DNA of 32,869 nucleotides from an uncultured Lachnobacterium sp. GTDB lineage: Bacteria > Bacillota > Clostridia > Lachnospirales > Lachnospiraceae. A model generated the notes under the pieces. It had not been told where the DNA came from. It did no database searches and saw only the letters and a list, made by a program, of their open reading frames with translations. The position numbers and the translations under genes were made by a program. Location of the stretch: the NCBI GenBank assembly GCA_937889225.1, contig CALAST010000056.1, positions 1 through 32,869 of the forward strand, in the 5' to 3' direction. This document shows positions 16,703 to 24,361 of the stretch, piece by piece. Numbering within the stretch: position 1 is the stretch's first letter; each line of letters starts with the position of its first letter.

Positions 16703-17284
16703 CTATCTCTTTGTAATAACACCATCAATAATACCATATGCTAATGCTTCTTCTGCTGACATATAGTAATCTCTTTCTGTATCTGCTGCCACCTGTTCAT
16801 ATGGCTTTCCTGTATTTGCTGCTAAAATCTCATTTAATTTCTTTTTGGTCTTTAAAATATTTTCTGCTGCAATCTGGATTTCCGTTGCCTGACCTTTTGC
16901 ACCACCGGATGGCTGATGAATCATAACTTCCGCATTTGGAAGCGCAAATCTCTTTCCTTTTGTACCGCCTGCAAGAAGGAATGCTCCCATGCTTGCTGCA
17001 AGACCAATACAAATAGTAGAAACATCACATTTGATGTACTGCATAGTATCATAAATCGCCATACCCGCTGTAACCATTCCACCGGGAGAATTGATGTATA
17101 ACTGAATATCCTTGCCCGGGTCTTCGGATTCTAAAAATAAAAGCTGTGCTACTACAAGACTTGCAGTTGTCTCATTTACTTCTTCCCCAAGGAAGATAAT
17201 TCTATCCTTTAATAAACGGGAATAAATGTCATAATTTCTTTCTCCACGACTTGTTTGTTCTACGACGTAAGGTACTAAACTCAT
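16703..17284 (-). CDS. clpP: ATP-dependent Clp protease proteolytic subunit
   Basis: Serine protease subunit that forms the double-heptamer chamber working with ClpX. At 193 residues it has the usual length. The catalytic triad is visible: Ser98 in GLAASMGAF, His123 in VMIHQPSGG and Asp172 in TERDYYMS. The ATG at 17284 was chosen because a perfect AAGGAGG lies eight bases before it; the 24 additional codons upstream are leader sequence. A 13-bp hairpin separates it from tig. The order tig-clpP-clpX-lon is conserved in Clostridia. Confidence 0.96.
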   Translation of the reverse strand: MSLVPYVVEQTSRGERNYDIYSRLLKDRIIFLGEEVNETTASLVVAQLLFLESEDPGKDIQLYINSPGGMVTAGMAIYDTMQYIKCDVSTICIGLAASMGAFLLAGGTKGKRFALPNAEVMIHQPSGGAKGQATEIQIAAENILKTKKKLNEILAANTGKPYEQVAADTERDYYMSAEEALAYGIIDGVITKR

Positions 17285-17314
17285 AAAAAATGCCTCCTTC
17301 AATAAAATCTCTAA

Positions 17315-17350
17315 AAGGGTTGTCGCAAAAATTCCCCTGCGACAACCCTT
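17315..17350 (-). terminator. 13-bp hairpin between tig and clpP
   Basis: AAGGGTTGTCGCA (17315-17327) and TGCGACAACCCTT (17338-17350) form a perfect 13-bp stem with a 10-nt loop. On the minus strand it is followed by TTTTAGAGATTTTATTG, an interrupted U-rich tail. It is likely a partial terminator after trigger factor, tuning clpP read-through. It lies within the clpP 5' leader about 30 bases before the ATG. Confidence 0.7.
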
Positions 17351-17402
17351 ATCCATTAATCACAAAAGCTGAGTAAAGATACTTTTGCTTATTTCCATAT
17401 TT

Positions 17403-18713
17403 TTATTCTTCTGTTTCAGCTTCTACTTCAACTTCAACAGTATTTTCCATAATGAAATCAACTGCTTTTGTAATTGCAAGGTCTTTCTTCATGGAATCTT
17501 TTTCTGCTTCACCCATATATTCTTTTAACTTATCAGCTTCCATGCCGTATACAGATGCCATCTTTTCAATTTCTGCTTCTACATCTTCATCAGAAATTTC
17601 AAAGTTTTCTGCTTTTGCAATTGCATCAAGTACAAGGCTTGTTTTGATGCGTGTTTCAGCTTCCGGACGAACCTGTTCCATTAATTTGTCTACTGTCATG
17701 CCGGAGAACTGTAAGTACTGTTCCATTGTAAGACCGCTTTGTGCGATTCTTCCAGCGAAATCATTTACCATATCTTCGCATTGTGTCTGAATCATTGCTT
17801 CCGGAAGTTCCATGCTGGATGCTTCTACGATTTTAGCAATCGCTTCATCTTCTTTTGCACGTTTTGCTTCGTTTTCTTTGTTTGTTGTTAAGTTTTTCTT
17901 TAAGTCTTCTCTGTATTCAGCTAATGTATCAAATTCAGAAACGTCAGAAGCAAATTCATCATTTAATTCCGGAATTTCTTTTGTTTTGATTTCATTTACT
18001 TTTACTTTGAAAACAGCCGGTTTTCCAGCAAGGTCAGATGCATGATATTCTGTTGGGAATGTTACATTAACTTCAACTTCATCTCCAACATTTTTGCCTA
18101 CTAACTGGTCTTCAAATGTATCGATGAAAGAATGAGAACCGATTTCTAATGAATGGTTTTCACCTTTTCCACCTGCAAATGCAACGCCATCACAGAATCC
18201 TTCGTAATCGATAACTGCTGTGTCACCCATTTCTACGCTTCTGTCTGTTACAGAAACTGTTCTTGCGTTTTTGTTTCTTTCAGATTCTAAAGCTGCATCC
18301 ACTTCTTCTTCTGTAACTGTTGTGTCAATCTTTGTAACAGTTACACCTTTGTATTCACCAAGTGTAACTTCCGGTTTTACTGCTACTTCTGCTGTATAAA
18401 TAAAAGGTTTTCCCTGTTCAATCTGAACGATATCTACTGTTGGGCGGGATACGATGTCAAGTCCGCTTTCTTTTACAGCATCTGCATAATTTGCCTGCAT
18501 TAAGTTATTTGCAGCTTCTTCAAAGAATACGCCTGCACCATACATTTTTTCAATCATCTGACGAGTTGCTTTTCCTTTACGGAATCCCGGGATGTTGAAT
18601 TTGCTTTTATTTTTTTTGTAAGCTGCTTCTAATGCTTTTTCTAATTCATCAGCTGAAACTTCGATAGTCAGTTTCGCCATGTTCTTTTCTAAATTTTCAA
18701 CCTGTACGCTCAT
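17403..18713 (-). CDS. tig: Trigger factor, ribosome-bound chaperone
   Basis: Peptidyl-prolyl isomerase and chaperone that binds nascent chains at the ribosome exit tunnel. At 436 residues it has normal length. The N-terminal ribosome-binding domain includes the signature region FNIPGFRKGKATR (near 38-50). It is followed by an FKBP-type isomerase domain (DTAVIDYEGFCDG ... HASDLAGKPAVFKV) and the long helical C-terminal chaperone domain ending in an acidic tail. GGAGG lies 12 bases before the ATG. An extended -10 (TGCTATAAT) lies about 100 bases upstream. Confidence 0.96.
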   Translation of the reverse strand: MSVQVENLEKNMAKLTIEVSADELEKALEAAYKKNKSKFNIPGFRKGKATRQMIEKMYGAGVFFEEAANNLMQANYADAVKESGLDIVSRPTVDIVQIEQGKPFIYTAEVAVKPEVTLGEYKGVTVTKIDTTVTEEEVDAALESERNKNARTVSVTDRSVEMGDTAVIDYEGFCDGVAFAGGKGENHSLEIGSHSFIDTFEDQLVGKNVGDEVEVNVTFPTEYHASDLAGKPAVFKVKVNEIKTKEIPELNDEFASDVSEFDTLAEYREDLKKNLTTNKENEAKRAKEDEAIAKIVEASSMELPEAMIQTQCEDMVNDFAGRIAQSGLTMEQYLQFSGMTVDKLMEQVRPEAETRIKTSLVLDAIAKAENFEISDEDVEAEIEKMASVYGMEADKLKEYMGEAEKDSMKKDLAITKAVDFIMENTVEVEVEAETEE

Positions 18714-18766
18714 TACTAACTGTTTCCTCCTTAAATATATATGAATACAAGTATTTCTTATTCAGA

Positions 18767-18824
18767 TGATGGTGCTTTAAAAATAGATATACTCCACCAT
18801 CACAGTCATTTAACGATTATAGCA
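18767..18824 (-). promoter_or_regulatory. tig promoter (extended -10) and leader inverted repeat
   Basis: On the minus strand TGCTATAAT occupies 18816-18824, an extended -10; no good -35 is seen. In the leader, TGATGGTG (18795-18802 read on minus) and CACCATCA (18767-18774 read on minus) form an 8-bp stem around a 20-nt loop. Confidence 0.55.
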
Positions 18825-18940
18825 TATGATTTGTAAAAATACTAGCCTTTTTTCTAAAACATATAGGATTTTCTTATGCACTTTTAGACATTTGCACAAT
18901 TATAACCCGAAAAAAAATATGGAAACTCAGTTAGTACATA

Positions 18941-18968
18941 TTGCATTTTCTTTTAATTAAGTTATAAT
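18941..18968 (+). promoter_or_regulatory. Promoter of the hydrogenase gene
   Basis: TTGCAT (18941-18946) and a perfect TATAAT (18963-18968) are separated by 16 bases. Transcription would start near 18975, giving a leader of about 110 nt that begins almost at the left arm of the hairpin at 18978-19030. Confidence 0.65.
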
Positions 18969-18977
18969 AAAATTGTT

Positions 18978-19030
18978 TAATTGAATCAAAAATTTCCTAT
19001 ATTCGGAATGAAGTTTTACCGATTCAATTA
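18978..19030 (+). promoter_or_regulatory. Structured 5' leader of the hydrogenase mRNA
   Basis: TAATTGAATC (18978-18987) pairs perfectly with GATTCAATTA (19021-19030). Inside, AAAATTTC (18989-18996) can pair with GAAGTTTT (19010-19017) allowing one G-U pair. The result is a long interrupted hairpin at the very 5' end of the transcript, about 55 nt before the ATG. No U-run follows, so it is not a terminator. It could stabilise the mRNA or be a regulator's DNA site. Confidence 0.55.
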
Positions 19031-19086
19031 TAAGCAAGTGACAAAATGGAATGTGAATATCCACTTTTTACTGAAAGGAGTTCAAA

Positions 19087-20538
19087 ATGTTTGCAGATGA
19101 AAATGTAATTAAAATCAAACATGAAGTATTATATCATGTAGCAAAGTTAGCCTTTGAAGACGAATTAGATGCAAAAAGAGATTCTATTGCATTTGAATTA
19201 ATTCCGGGACCAACACCCCACTTCGGTTGTTGCGTTTATAAAGAAAGAGAAATCATAAGGCAACGTATACGATTGGTAGAAGGCAAATCCGCAGGACCTG
19301 TCGATGATGGAAATGTCATTCAAGTAATTCCTTCTGCTTGTGAAGATTGCCCAATCTCTACATATACCGTTACTGAAAACTGTCAAAACTGTGCCGGTAA
19401 AGCCTGCATTAGTGCTTGTAAATTTGATGCAATCCACCCTGGACGAGACCGTTCTCACATTAATGTTTCCAAATGTAAAGAATGCGGTAAATGTGCGGAA
19501 GCTTGTCCATATAATGCCATTGCCCACTTAAAGAGACCTTGTAAATTTGCATGTCCGGTTGATGCCATTACTTATGACGAATATGGTATTTCTGTGATTG
19601 ACCGTTCAAAATGCATTAGTTGCGGTAAATGTATCCATCGTTGTCCATTTGGTGCGATTGGTTCCAAAACCTTTATCGTAGATGTTATCAACGCATTGAA
19701 ATCCAATAAAAAAGTCTATGCTATGGCTGCTCCTGCAACAGAAGGTCAGTTTGGCGAAGATATCACCATGGCCAGCTGGAAAAAAGCAATGTTAGAGTTA
19801 GGCTTTGATGATTTTTATGATGTAAGTCTTGGTGCTGATATGACAGCTGCTTACGAAGCTGAAGAATGGGCAGAAGCTTATCACGATGGCAAGAAAAAAG
19901 TAACTTCCTGCTGTCCGGCATTCGTAAATATGGTACGTCTGCATTATCCACAGCTTGCAGATTGCGTTTCTACTACTGTTTCTCCAATGTGTGCCGTATC
20001 ACGTTTGATTAAAGCAAGAGACCCTGAAGCCGTTACCGTATTTATCGGACCATGTATTGCAAAGAAATCCGAAGTCGTAGACCAGAAAATCGAAGGAAAT
20101 GCAGATTACGTATTAACTTATTCAGAAATTCGTGCCATTATGAGAGCAAAAGGTATCACTGTACAGCCTGTTGAAAATGACGAACAGATAGGTTCTGTAT
20201 ATGGAAAACGATTTGCAAATTCCGGTGGTGTAACTGCCGCTGTATTACAGAGCTTAAAAGAATCTGAAAACGAAATCGATGCAAAAGTATATGTAGCAAA
20301 TGGTGCAGCAGAATGTAAAAAAGCACTTCTTTTATTAAAAGCAGCTAAATTGCCACAAGACTTTATCGAAGGCATGATTTGCGATGGCGGATGCGTAGGC
20401 GGTCCAAGTTCATTTAAAGACCAATTTGTATCCAAGAAAAGTCGTGATGCATTGCTTGCGAAAGCAGATAAACGAGACATTCATGAAAATTTAGAGAACT
20501 ATGATATGGATTCCTTCTCTATGCATCGTGAGGAATAG
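19087..20538 (+). CDS. [FeFe] hydrogenase, monomeric, group-B-like
   Basis: An iron-only hydrogenase of 483 residues that would exchange electrons with protons/H2, probably through ferredoxin in the cytoplasm. Two cysteine-rich ferredoxin-like units are seen: C130-x2-C-x2-C-x3-C140 and C176-x2-C-x2-C-x3-C186, with further cysteines at 85, 88, 99, 102, 107, 111, 152 and 156. The H-cluster motifs are variant: L1 TSCCPAFV (273-280), L2 GPCIAKKSE (321-329), L3 MICDGGCVGGP (430-440). All four H-cluster cysteines (276, 323, 432, 436) and the proton-relay cysteine 275 are present, but the usual Met of L2 (MPC) is replaced by Gly. This fits the group B family (TIGR04105-like). No maturase genes lie nearby. 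AAAGGAG precedes the ATG. Confidence 0.85.
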   Translation: MFADENVIKIKHEVLYHVAKLAFEDELDAKRDSIAFELIPGPTPHFGCCVYKEREIIRQRIRLVEGKSAGPVDDGNVIQVIPSACEDCPISTYTVTENCQNCAGKACISACKFDAIHPGRDRSHINVSKCKECGKCAEACPYNAIAHLKRPCKFACPVDAITYDEYGISVIDRSKCISCGKCIHRCPFGAIGSKTFIVDVINALKSNKKVYAMAAPATEGQFGEDITMASWKKAMLELGFDDFYDVSLGADMTAAYEAEEWAEAYHDGKKKVTSCCPAFVNMVRLHYPQLADCVSTTVSPMCAVSRLIKARDPEAVTVFIGPCIAKKSEVVDQKIEGNADYVLTYSEIRAIMRAKGITVQPVENDEQIGSVYGKRFANSGGVTAAVLQSLKESENEIDAKVYVANGAAECKKALLLLKAAKLPQDFIEGMICDGGCVGGPSSFKDQFVSKKSRDALLAKADKRDIHENLENYDMDSFSMHREE

Positions 20539-20558
20539 AGTGTTTGCATAAACATACG

Positions 20559-20593
20559 AAAACTCTGTCGGTATTAATACCGGCAGAGTTTTT
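20559..20593 (+). terminator. Strong intrinsic terminator after the hydrogenase gene
   Basis: AAAACTCTG-T-CGGTAT (20559-20574) pairs with ATACCG-G-CAGAGTTTT, with a single T-G position, and runs into TTTTT. On the minus strand the A-run likewise gives a U-tail, so it can also end the convergent GNAT transcript. Confidence 0.85.
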
Positions 20594-20596
20594 CAT

Positions 20597-21058
20597 TTAT
20601 CTTAATTCCATATTAATGGACTTTTCAAGAAATCCATATTTTTCATACATTTGTTTTGCCCGAATGTTCTTTGCATTTACTTGCAATTCCAAACCATCAT
20701 ATTTCTTTTCTTTTACAATATTTTTCACAAAATCAAACAGCTTATGACCAATCCCTTGTCCACGATAAGTTTCTTCTACTGCCATTGAGTCAATAAATAA
20801 CACATCTCCGGTAACTTGATTACTTGCTTCAATATGTCGAATTATATAAAAAAGTAATCCTACCACTTTATTATCCGCTACTGCTACAAGAAACTTTTTT
20901 TCACAAACTGCATTTTGAAATACTTCAAATGGCAAAACCGTTTCACATGTTTTGTACACATCCGGTCTCCAGTCTACATGAAGCTTATGTACCTGTTTCA
21001 TAATATTTTCAACACTTTCATAATCAGCTTCTTCTGCCAATCGTATTTTAATATCCAT
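20597..21058 (-). CDS. GNAT family N-acetyltransferase
   Basis: A 153-residue acetyl-CoA-dependent acetyltransferase of unknown substrate. The acetyl-CoA motif EETYRGQGIGHKLFDFV is a textbook R-G-x-G-I-G pyrophosphate loop. The C-terminal NAKNIRAKQMYEKYGFLEK carries motif B with its tyrosine. The N-terminus (IRLAEEADYESV) starts the fold without a signal sequence. GGAG lies ten bases before the ATG. It is the last gene of a run of six minus-strand accessory genes and shares a terminator with the hydrogenase. Confidence 0.85.
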   Translation of the reverse strand: MDIKIRLAEEADYESVENIMKQVHKLHVDWRPDVYKTCETVLPFEVFQNAVCEKKFLVAVADNKVVGLLFYIIRHIEASNQVTGDVLFIDSMAVEETYRGQGIGHKLFDFVKNIVKEKKYDGLELQVNAKNIRAKQMYEKYGFLEKSINMELR

Positions 21059-21079
21059 AATATTTTTACTCCTTATTCT

Positions 21080-21751
21080 CTACCAAACAAACGGTATCAA
21101 CCTATATTTCACACGTTTCTTATATTCTGCATATCCTTGCAACCCATTTTCCAACACTTCCTCTTCATTTTCTATCCGCTTTGCAATAATAAACGGATAC
21201 GATAAAAAGATTACAAACGCTTGGAAAGAACCTAACACAAGTGGCATGGAGAGAAACAACAAAAGTGTGGCACTATACATAGGATGCCGCACAATGCCAT
21301 ATAAGCCATTGTCAATTACGGTTTGATTTTCTTGGATTTCTACTGTTCGAGATAGATATGTATTTTCCCGCATCACTTCTGCATAAAACAGATACGCAAG
21401 CAAAAAACAGACTGCCGCAGCGATTGACACAGCTTTTGGCAATAGCAACCATCCAAATCGAAAATTAAATCCCGCCATTATAAATCCAATTAAAAACATT
21501 AATCCACTTAATTTTACAACCATATTTTGTTCTGCTTGTTTTTCTTTTGCACCAAGACGCTTTTGCAGTAGCTTCGGATTTTTCATCATTAACACAATTC
21601 CTGCAAGAAACATTGGAATAAATAAAATGCCCATTAAAAGCCAACCATTCCAATATCCTAAACTTCCTGCCGGCAGAAAAATAAGCAAGCCTACAATAAA
21701 AACTCCTAATGTGAATTTTATGACTGCTTGAAAAAATAATTCTTTTGTCAT
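21080..21751 (-). CDS. Membrane methyltransferase, isoprenylcysteine methyltransferase-like
   Basis: A 223-residue integral membrane protein of the ICMT/phospholipid methyltransferase fold, predicted to use S-adenosylmethionine at the membrane face. About five hydrophobic helices are seen. The hallmark RHPMYSA segment follows NGLYGIV near residue 155, with the acidic pair NEEEVLE downstream, as in PEMT/ICMT relatives. GGGAG lies eight bases before the ATG. Prenylated proteins are not expected in bacteria, so the true acceptor (lipid, quinone or other) is unknown. Confidence 0.8.
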   Translation of the reverse strand: MTKELFFQAVIKFTLGVFIVGLLIFLPAGSLGYWNGWLLMGILFIPMFLAGIVLMMKNPKLLQKRLGAKEKQAEQNMVVKLSGLMFLIGFIMAGFNFRFGWLLLPKAVSIAAAVCFLLAYLFYAEVMRENTYLSRTVEIQENQTVIDNGLYGIVRHPMYSATLLLFLSMPLVLGSFQAFVIFLSYPFIIAKRIENEEEVLENGLQGYAEYKKRVKYRLIPFVW

Positions 21752-21832
21752 GTTTCTATCTCCCTATCCACCACTTTTTATTTCACACACTTACAATGAG
21801 AAAAACTTTCTGAGTAAAGAAGTGGGGTATTA

Positions 21833-22333
21833 TTAATCCTGAGGATGTTCTTTCAACCATTTCAAAAACTTCACATCACGAAACTGCCAATTTTCCTTCA
21901 TAAGTGCTTCATTTGTAGCAATTACAGTATCAATATCTGCCCATGCCAAATGAAATCCTTTTTGTTTTTCACTTTCTGTCATGGCGGTTTCTACAATATT
22001 ATCTTCCACTTCACAGCTAAAATGTAAGGAGTGTGACACAAACTTCTTGTCGGATTCAAAAATATCCTGACGTATTTCTAAAATCTCTCCGATTTCTTTT
22101 ATGGATTGGGGCTTAACCACTAAGCCTGTTTCTTCCTGCACTTCACGTATCAATGCTTCTTCTAAGGTTTCTCCATCATCTACGCCACCACCCGGAATCT
22201 TATATTCTCCTGCACTACTTTTTTGCATTGCGAAAAGACCATTTTTTCGGATAATCGCACGAACTCCAACTCTTTCTATGGTTGGCATATCTTCAGTATA
22301 GTTTTTTTCATCTAATACTAATATCGTCTGCAT
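21833..22333 (-). CDS. Nudix hydrolase
   Basis: A 166-residue pyrophosphohydrolase cleaving a nucleoside diphosphate linked to another moiety. The complete Nudix box G-x5-E-x7-RE-x2-EE-x-G lies at residues 49-71 (GGVDDGE ... REVQEETGL), providing the metal-binding glutamates. The N-terminal ~20 residues precede the Nudix fold, and the C-terminal part has the pattern of ADP-ribose/8-oxo-dGTP type enzymes without a decisive specificity motif. GAGGGAG lies upstream of the ATG. A second Nudix gene lies 31 bases upstream, probably co-transcribed. Confidence 0.88.
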   Translation of the reverse strand: MQTILVLDEKNYTEDMPTIERVGVRAIIRKNGLFAMQKSSAGEYKIPGGGVDDGETLEEALIREVQEETGLVVKPQSIKEIGEILEIRQDIFESDKKFVSHSLHFSCEVEDNIVETAMTESEKQKGFHLAWADIDTVIATNEALMKENWQFRDVKFLKWLKEHPQD

Positions 22334-22364
22334 TTTGTTTCTCCCTCATAAATTTATTTCTAAA

Positions 22365-22814
22365 TTATTTTAAGCAAACCTTCCATTCCCCATCTTCTAT
22401 CACATATTGAAACTCATTGAAATTATCCTTTGTCATTACTTGCAATAATTCTTCAAAGTCATCTACTGTATTCAGATTTGGAATTTCTTCCTTATCTATC
22501 CAATACATTGTCCCTTCATGGGAGGAAATTACTTCTCCTTCAAATTCATTTGCAGAGAATAGAAATACGATATAACGTCCGTTTTCTATAGGAAACTGTT
22601 TTACTCCACACAATTTTGGATTTAAAATAGTAAGTCCTGTTTCTTCTTTCATTTCACGCACGACAGCATCTACAATAGACTCTCCTGCTTCCACATGACC
22701 ACCAGGTAAAGTAAAGCCTTTCCAATCCTTCTTGATTCTATTTTGTAAAAGATATTTGTTATCTTTATGTATCAAACATAAAGTTGTTAATTCTACATTT
22801 TCTATTCGTTCCAT
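22365..22814 (-). CDS. Nudix hydrolase, MutT/8-oxo-dGTPase-like
   Basis: A 149-residue Nudix enzyme with the box at residues 39-61 (GHVEAGE ... REMKEETGL). The opening strand ELTTLCLIHKDNKYLLQNR and KDWKGFTLPGGHVE resemble MutT-type 8-oxo-dGTP diphosphatases, which clean the nucleotide pool, but substrate is inference. The ATG at 22814 was chosen because AAGGAAG lies eight bases before it; the frame to 22847 would include that ribosome site and overlap the upstream gene's end. Its box is only moderately similar to its neighbour's, so this is not a recent tandem copy. Confidence 0.88.
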   Translation of the reverse strand: MERIENVELTTLCLIHKDNKYLLQNRIKKDWKGFTLPGGHVEAGESIVDAVVREMKEETGLTILNPKLCGVKQFPIENGRYIVFLFSANEFEGEVISSHEGTMYWIDKEEIPNLNTVDDFEELLQVMTKDNFNEFQYVIEDGEWKVCLK

Positions 22815-22847
22815 TTTTTTACTTCCTTTACATATACTAAAATTCAA

Positions 22848-23456
22848 CTACTTTAACAAGCTGACATCAATCCTTTTATCTTTAAAATAATATTGACGGT
22901 CATGCTCATTTATTTCCCGAAGCACCTTACATGGATTTCCTACTGCAACTACATTGCTTGGAATATCCTTTGTGACAATGCTTCCTGCACCAATAACAGT
23001 ATTATCCCCTATGCGAACTCCCGGCACAACAATTACACCTGCACCTAACCAACAATTCTTTCCTATATGTACCGATGCATTATACTGATAGCCCTGTTCT
23101 CTTAACTTTGGAAGAATCGGGTGTCCTCCTGTCGCAATGGTAACGTTTGGACCTATCATTGTATTATCCCCTACATAAATGTGTGTATCATCTACACAAG
23201 TCAAATTGAAATTGGCATATACAAATTTTCCAAAATGACAATGTTTTCCGCCCCAATTTGAATGAAATGGTGGTTCAATGTAACATCCCTCTCCAATTTC
23301 TGCAAACATTTCTTTCAATAACTGTTCTCTTTTTTGCAACTCTGTCGGTCTTGTCTGATTAAAATCATACAATTTATCCAAACATTGCAATTGTTCTTCC
23401 ATAATGCTGTCATCATTTGGTAAATATAATTCTCCGCTGTGTAATTTTTCTTTCAT
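22848..23456 (-). CDS. Maltose/galactoside O-acetyltransferase (hexapeptide repeat)
   Basis: A 202-residue trimeric left-handed beta-helix acetyltransferase of the LacA/Maa/NodL family, moving acetyl from acetyl-CoA to a sugar hydroxyl. The Mac N-terminal helical domain (residues about 5-55, LYDFNQTRPTELQKREQLL) is followed by hexapeptide repeats (VYVGDNTMIGPNV-like, then IGKNCWLGAGVIVVPGVRIG and DNTVIGAGSIV). The catalytic His is His112 in ATGGHP. GAGG lies eight bases before the ATG. Family and fold are secure; the sugar is not known. Confidence 0.92.
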   Translation of the reverse strand: MKEKLHSGELYLPNDDSIMEEQLQCLDKLYDFNQTRPTELQKREQLLKEMFAEIGEGCYIEPPFHSNWGGKHCHFGKFVYANFNLTCVDDTHIYVGDNTMIGPNVTIATGGHPILPKLREQGYQYNASVHIGKNCWLGAGVIVVPGVRIGDNTVIGAGSIVTKDIPSNVVAVGNPCKVLREINEHDRQYYFKDKRIDVSLLK

Positions 23457-23528
23457 ACTTTTTTCCTCTTTCTTTTTGTCCTACTATTAATTACCAAAAC
23501 TTTATATCGTTCTGCGTCAAGTAGATAT

Positions 23529-24092
23529 TCACACTTCCTTGTGATAATCCTCTGCCAAAAGTGCATACATCGCTGCATCTACAATTCCCTTATTACTCCA
23601 ATCTGCCTTTCGTAAAGTTCCCTCATATGTTAAGCCACACTTTTTCATTACTTTCCCGGAATTTGGATTGTTTGGGTCATGTTGTGATTCGATTCTTTGC
23701 ACTTTTACTTTTTCAAACAAAAATGGAATAATTCCTGCAAAAGCCTCACTCATAAACCCTTTATTCCACCACCTGCTTCCAATGCAATATCCAATATGTA
23801 CTATATCAATGCGTTCATTTTTGTCTACTACGGAAATTGTTCCAATCGGCTCATTCAGTTCTTTTAACACAATCGCCCATTGATAAAAAGACTTGTCTGT
23901 TTTATATGCCTCTATCCATTCCTTTATAATGCTTTCAGAAATGCCAATCTCCTTATGTGTAGGCCAACGCAAAAATTCCGTAACCTTATCATCGCTCATC
24001 CAATTTTGAAATGCTGCCGCTACATCATTTATTACAAATGGTCTTAATACTAATCGCTCTGTTTCTAATCTTATTGTGCCTTGATGTTCCAT
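23529..24092 (-). CDS. GNAT acetyltransferase, RimJ/RimL-like
   Basis: A 187-residue acetyltransferase of the RimJ/RimL/ribosomal-protein-alanine type. The first residues IRLETERLVLRPFVINDVAAAFQNW are the diagnostic start of this subfamily. GYCIGSRWWNKGFMSEA is the acetyl-CoA loop, and HDPNNPNSGKVMKKCGLTYEG is the motif B region. AGAGGAGAA precedes the ATG. It is the first gene of the six-gene minus-strand accessory run and is preceded by a structured repeat copy. Members acetylate protein N-termini or small amines, and the target here is unknown. Confidence 0.87.
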   Translation of the reverse strand: MEHQGTIRLETERLVLRPFVINDVAAAFQNWMSDDKVTEFLRWPTHKEIGISESIIKEWIEAYKTDKSFYQWAIVLKELNEPIGTISVVDKNERIDIVHIGYCIGSRWWNKGFMSEAFAGIIPFLFEKVKVQRIESQHDPNNPNSGKVMKKCGLTYEGTLRKADWSNKGIVDAAMYALLAEDYHKEV

Positions 24093-24151
24093 CCTATTCT
24101 CCTCTCTCCAAAATTCCTACTTTATCCTCACTCTTAAGTCAAGCAGATAGT

Positions 24152-24316
24152 AAAGCGGACACTCGCAATCCGCTTTCGCTACTTGCTCGTGAACGCAGGC
24201 AACTTCGTTTCTTGTCAGTTGGAGCTTTTCAATCTCCAACTGACACAAAAATCCCCCATACCCACCACTTAATTCTTCATGCATTTGAAGTGAGGGATTG
24301 TTTGTTCTGCGTTCAC
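24152..24316. repeat. Structured repeat family, copy 1 (filled form)
   Basis: AAAGCGGA (24152-24159) / TCCGCTTT (24169-24176) form the first hairpin, followed by TCGCTACTTGCTC. Outer stem GTGAACGCAG (24189-24198) / CTGCGTTCAC (24307-24316) is perfect. Inside it, TGTCAGTTGGAG (24213-24224) pairs perfectly with CTCCAACTGACA (24234-24245). A CCCACCACTT ... GAAGTGAGGGA hairpin follows (24261-24296). Compared with copy 2, about 24213-24305 is an added module. It lies between the RimJ-like GNAT start and the ABC exporter stop. Short frames through it are not credible genes. Confidence 0.8.
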
Positions 24317-24361
24317 AATACACTTTTATTGCTTACTCATAATCCAGTAAAAATACGCTCC

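Noticed and set aside
18974..18990. Possible Rex-binding site before the hydrogenase gene
   Set aside because: Only about 11 of 17 positions are palindromic and the TTAACAA half-site is missing, too weak to call.
24117..24323. 68-codon minus-strand frame reading EQVAKADCECPLY
   Set aside because: It is the translation of the structured repeat itself. The same string arises wherever the repeat occurs, and there is no ribosome site.
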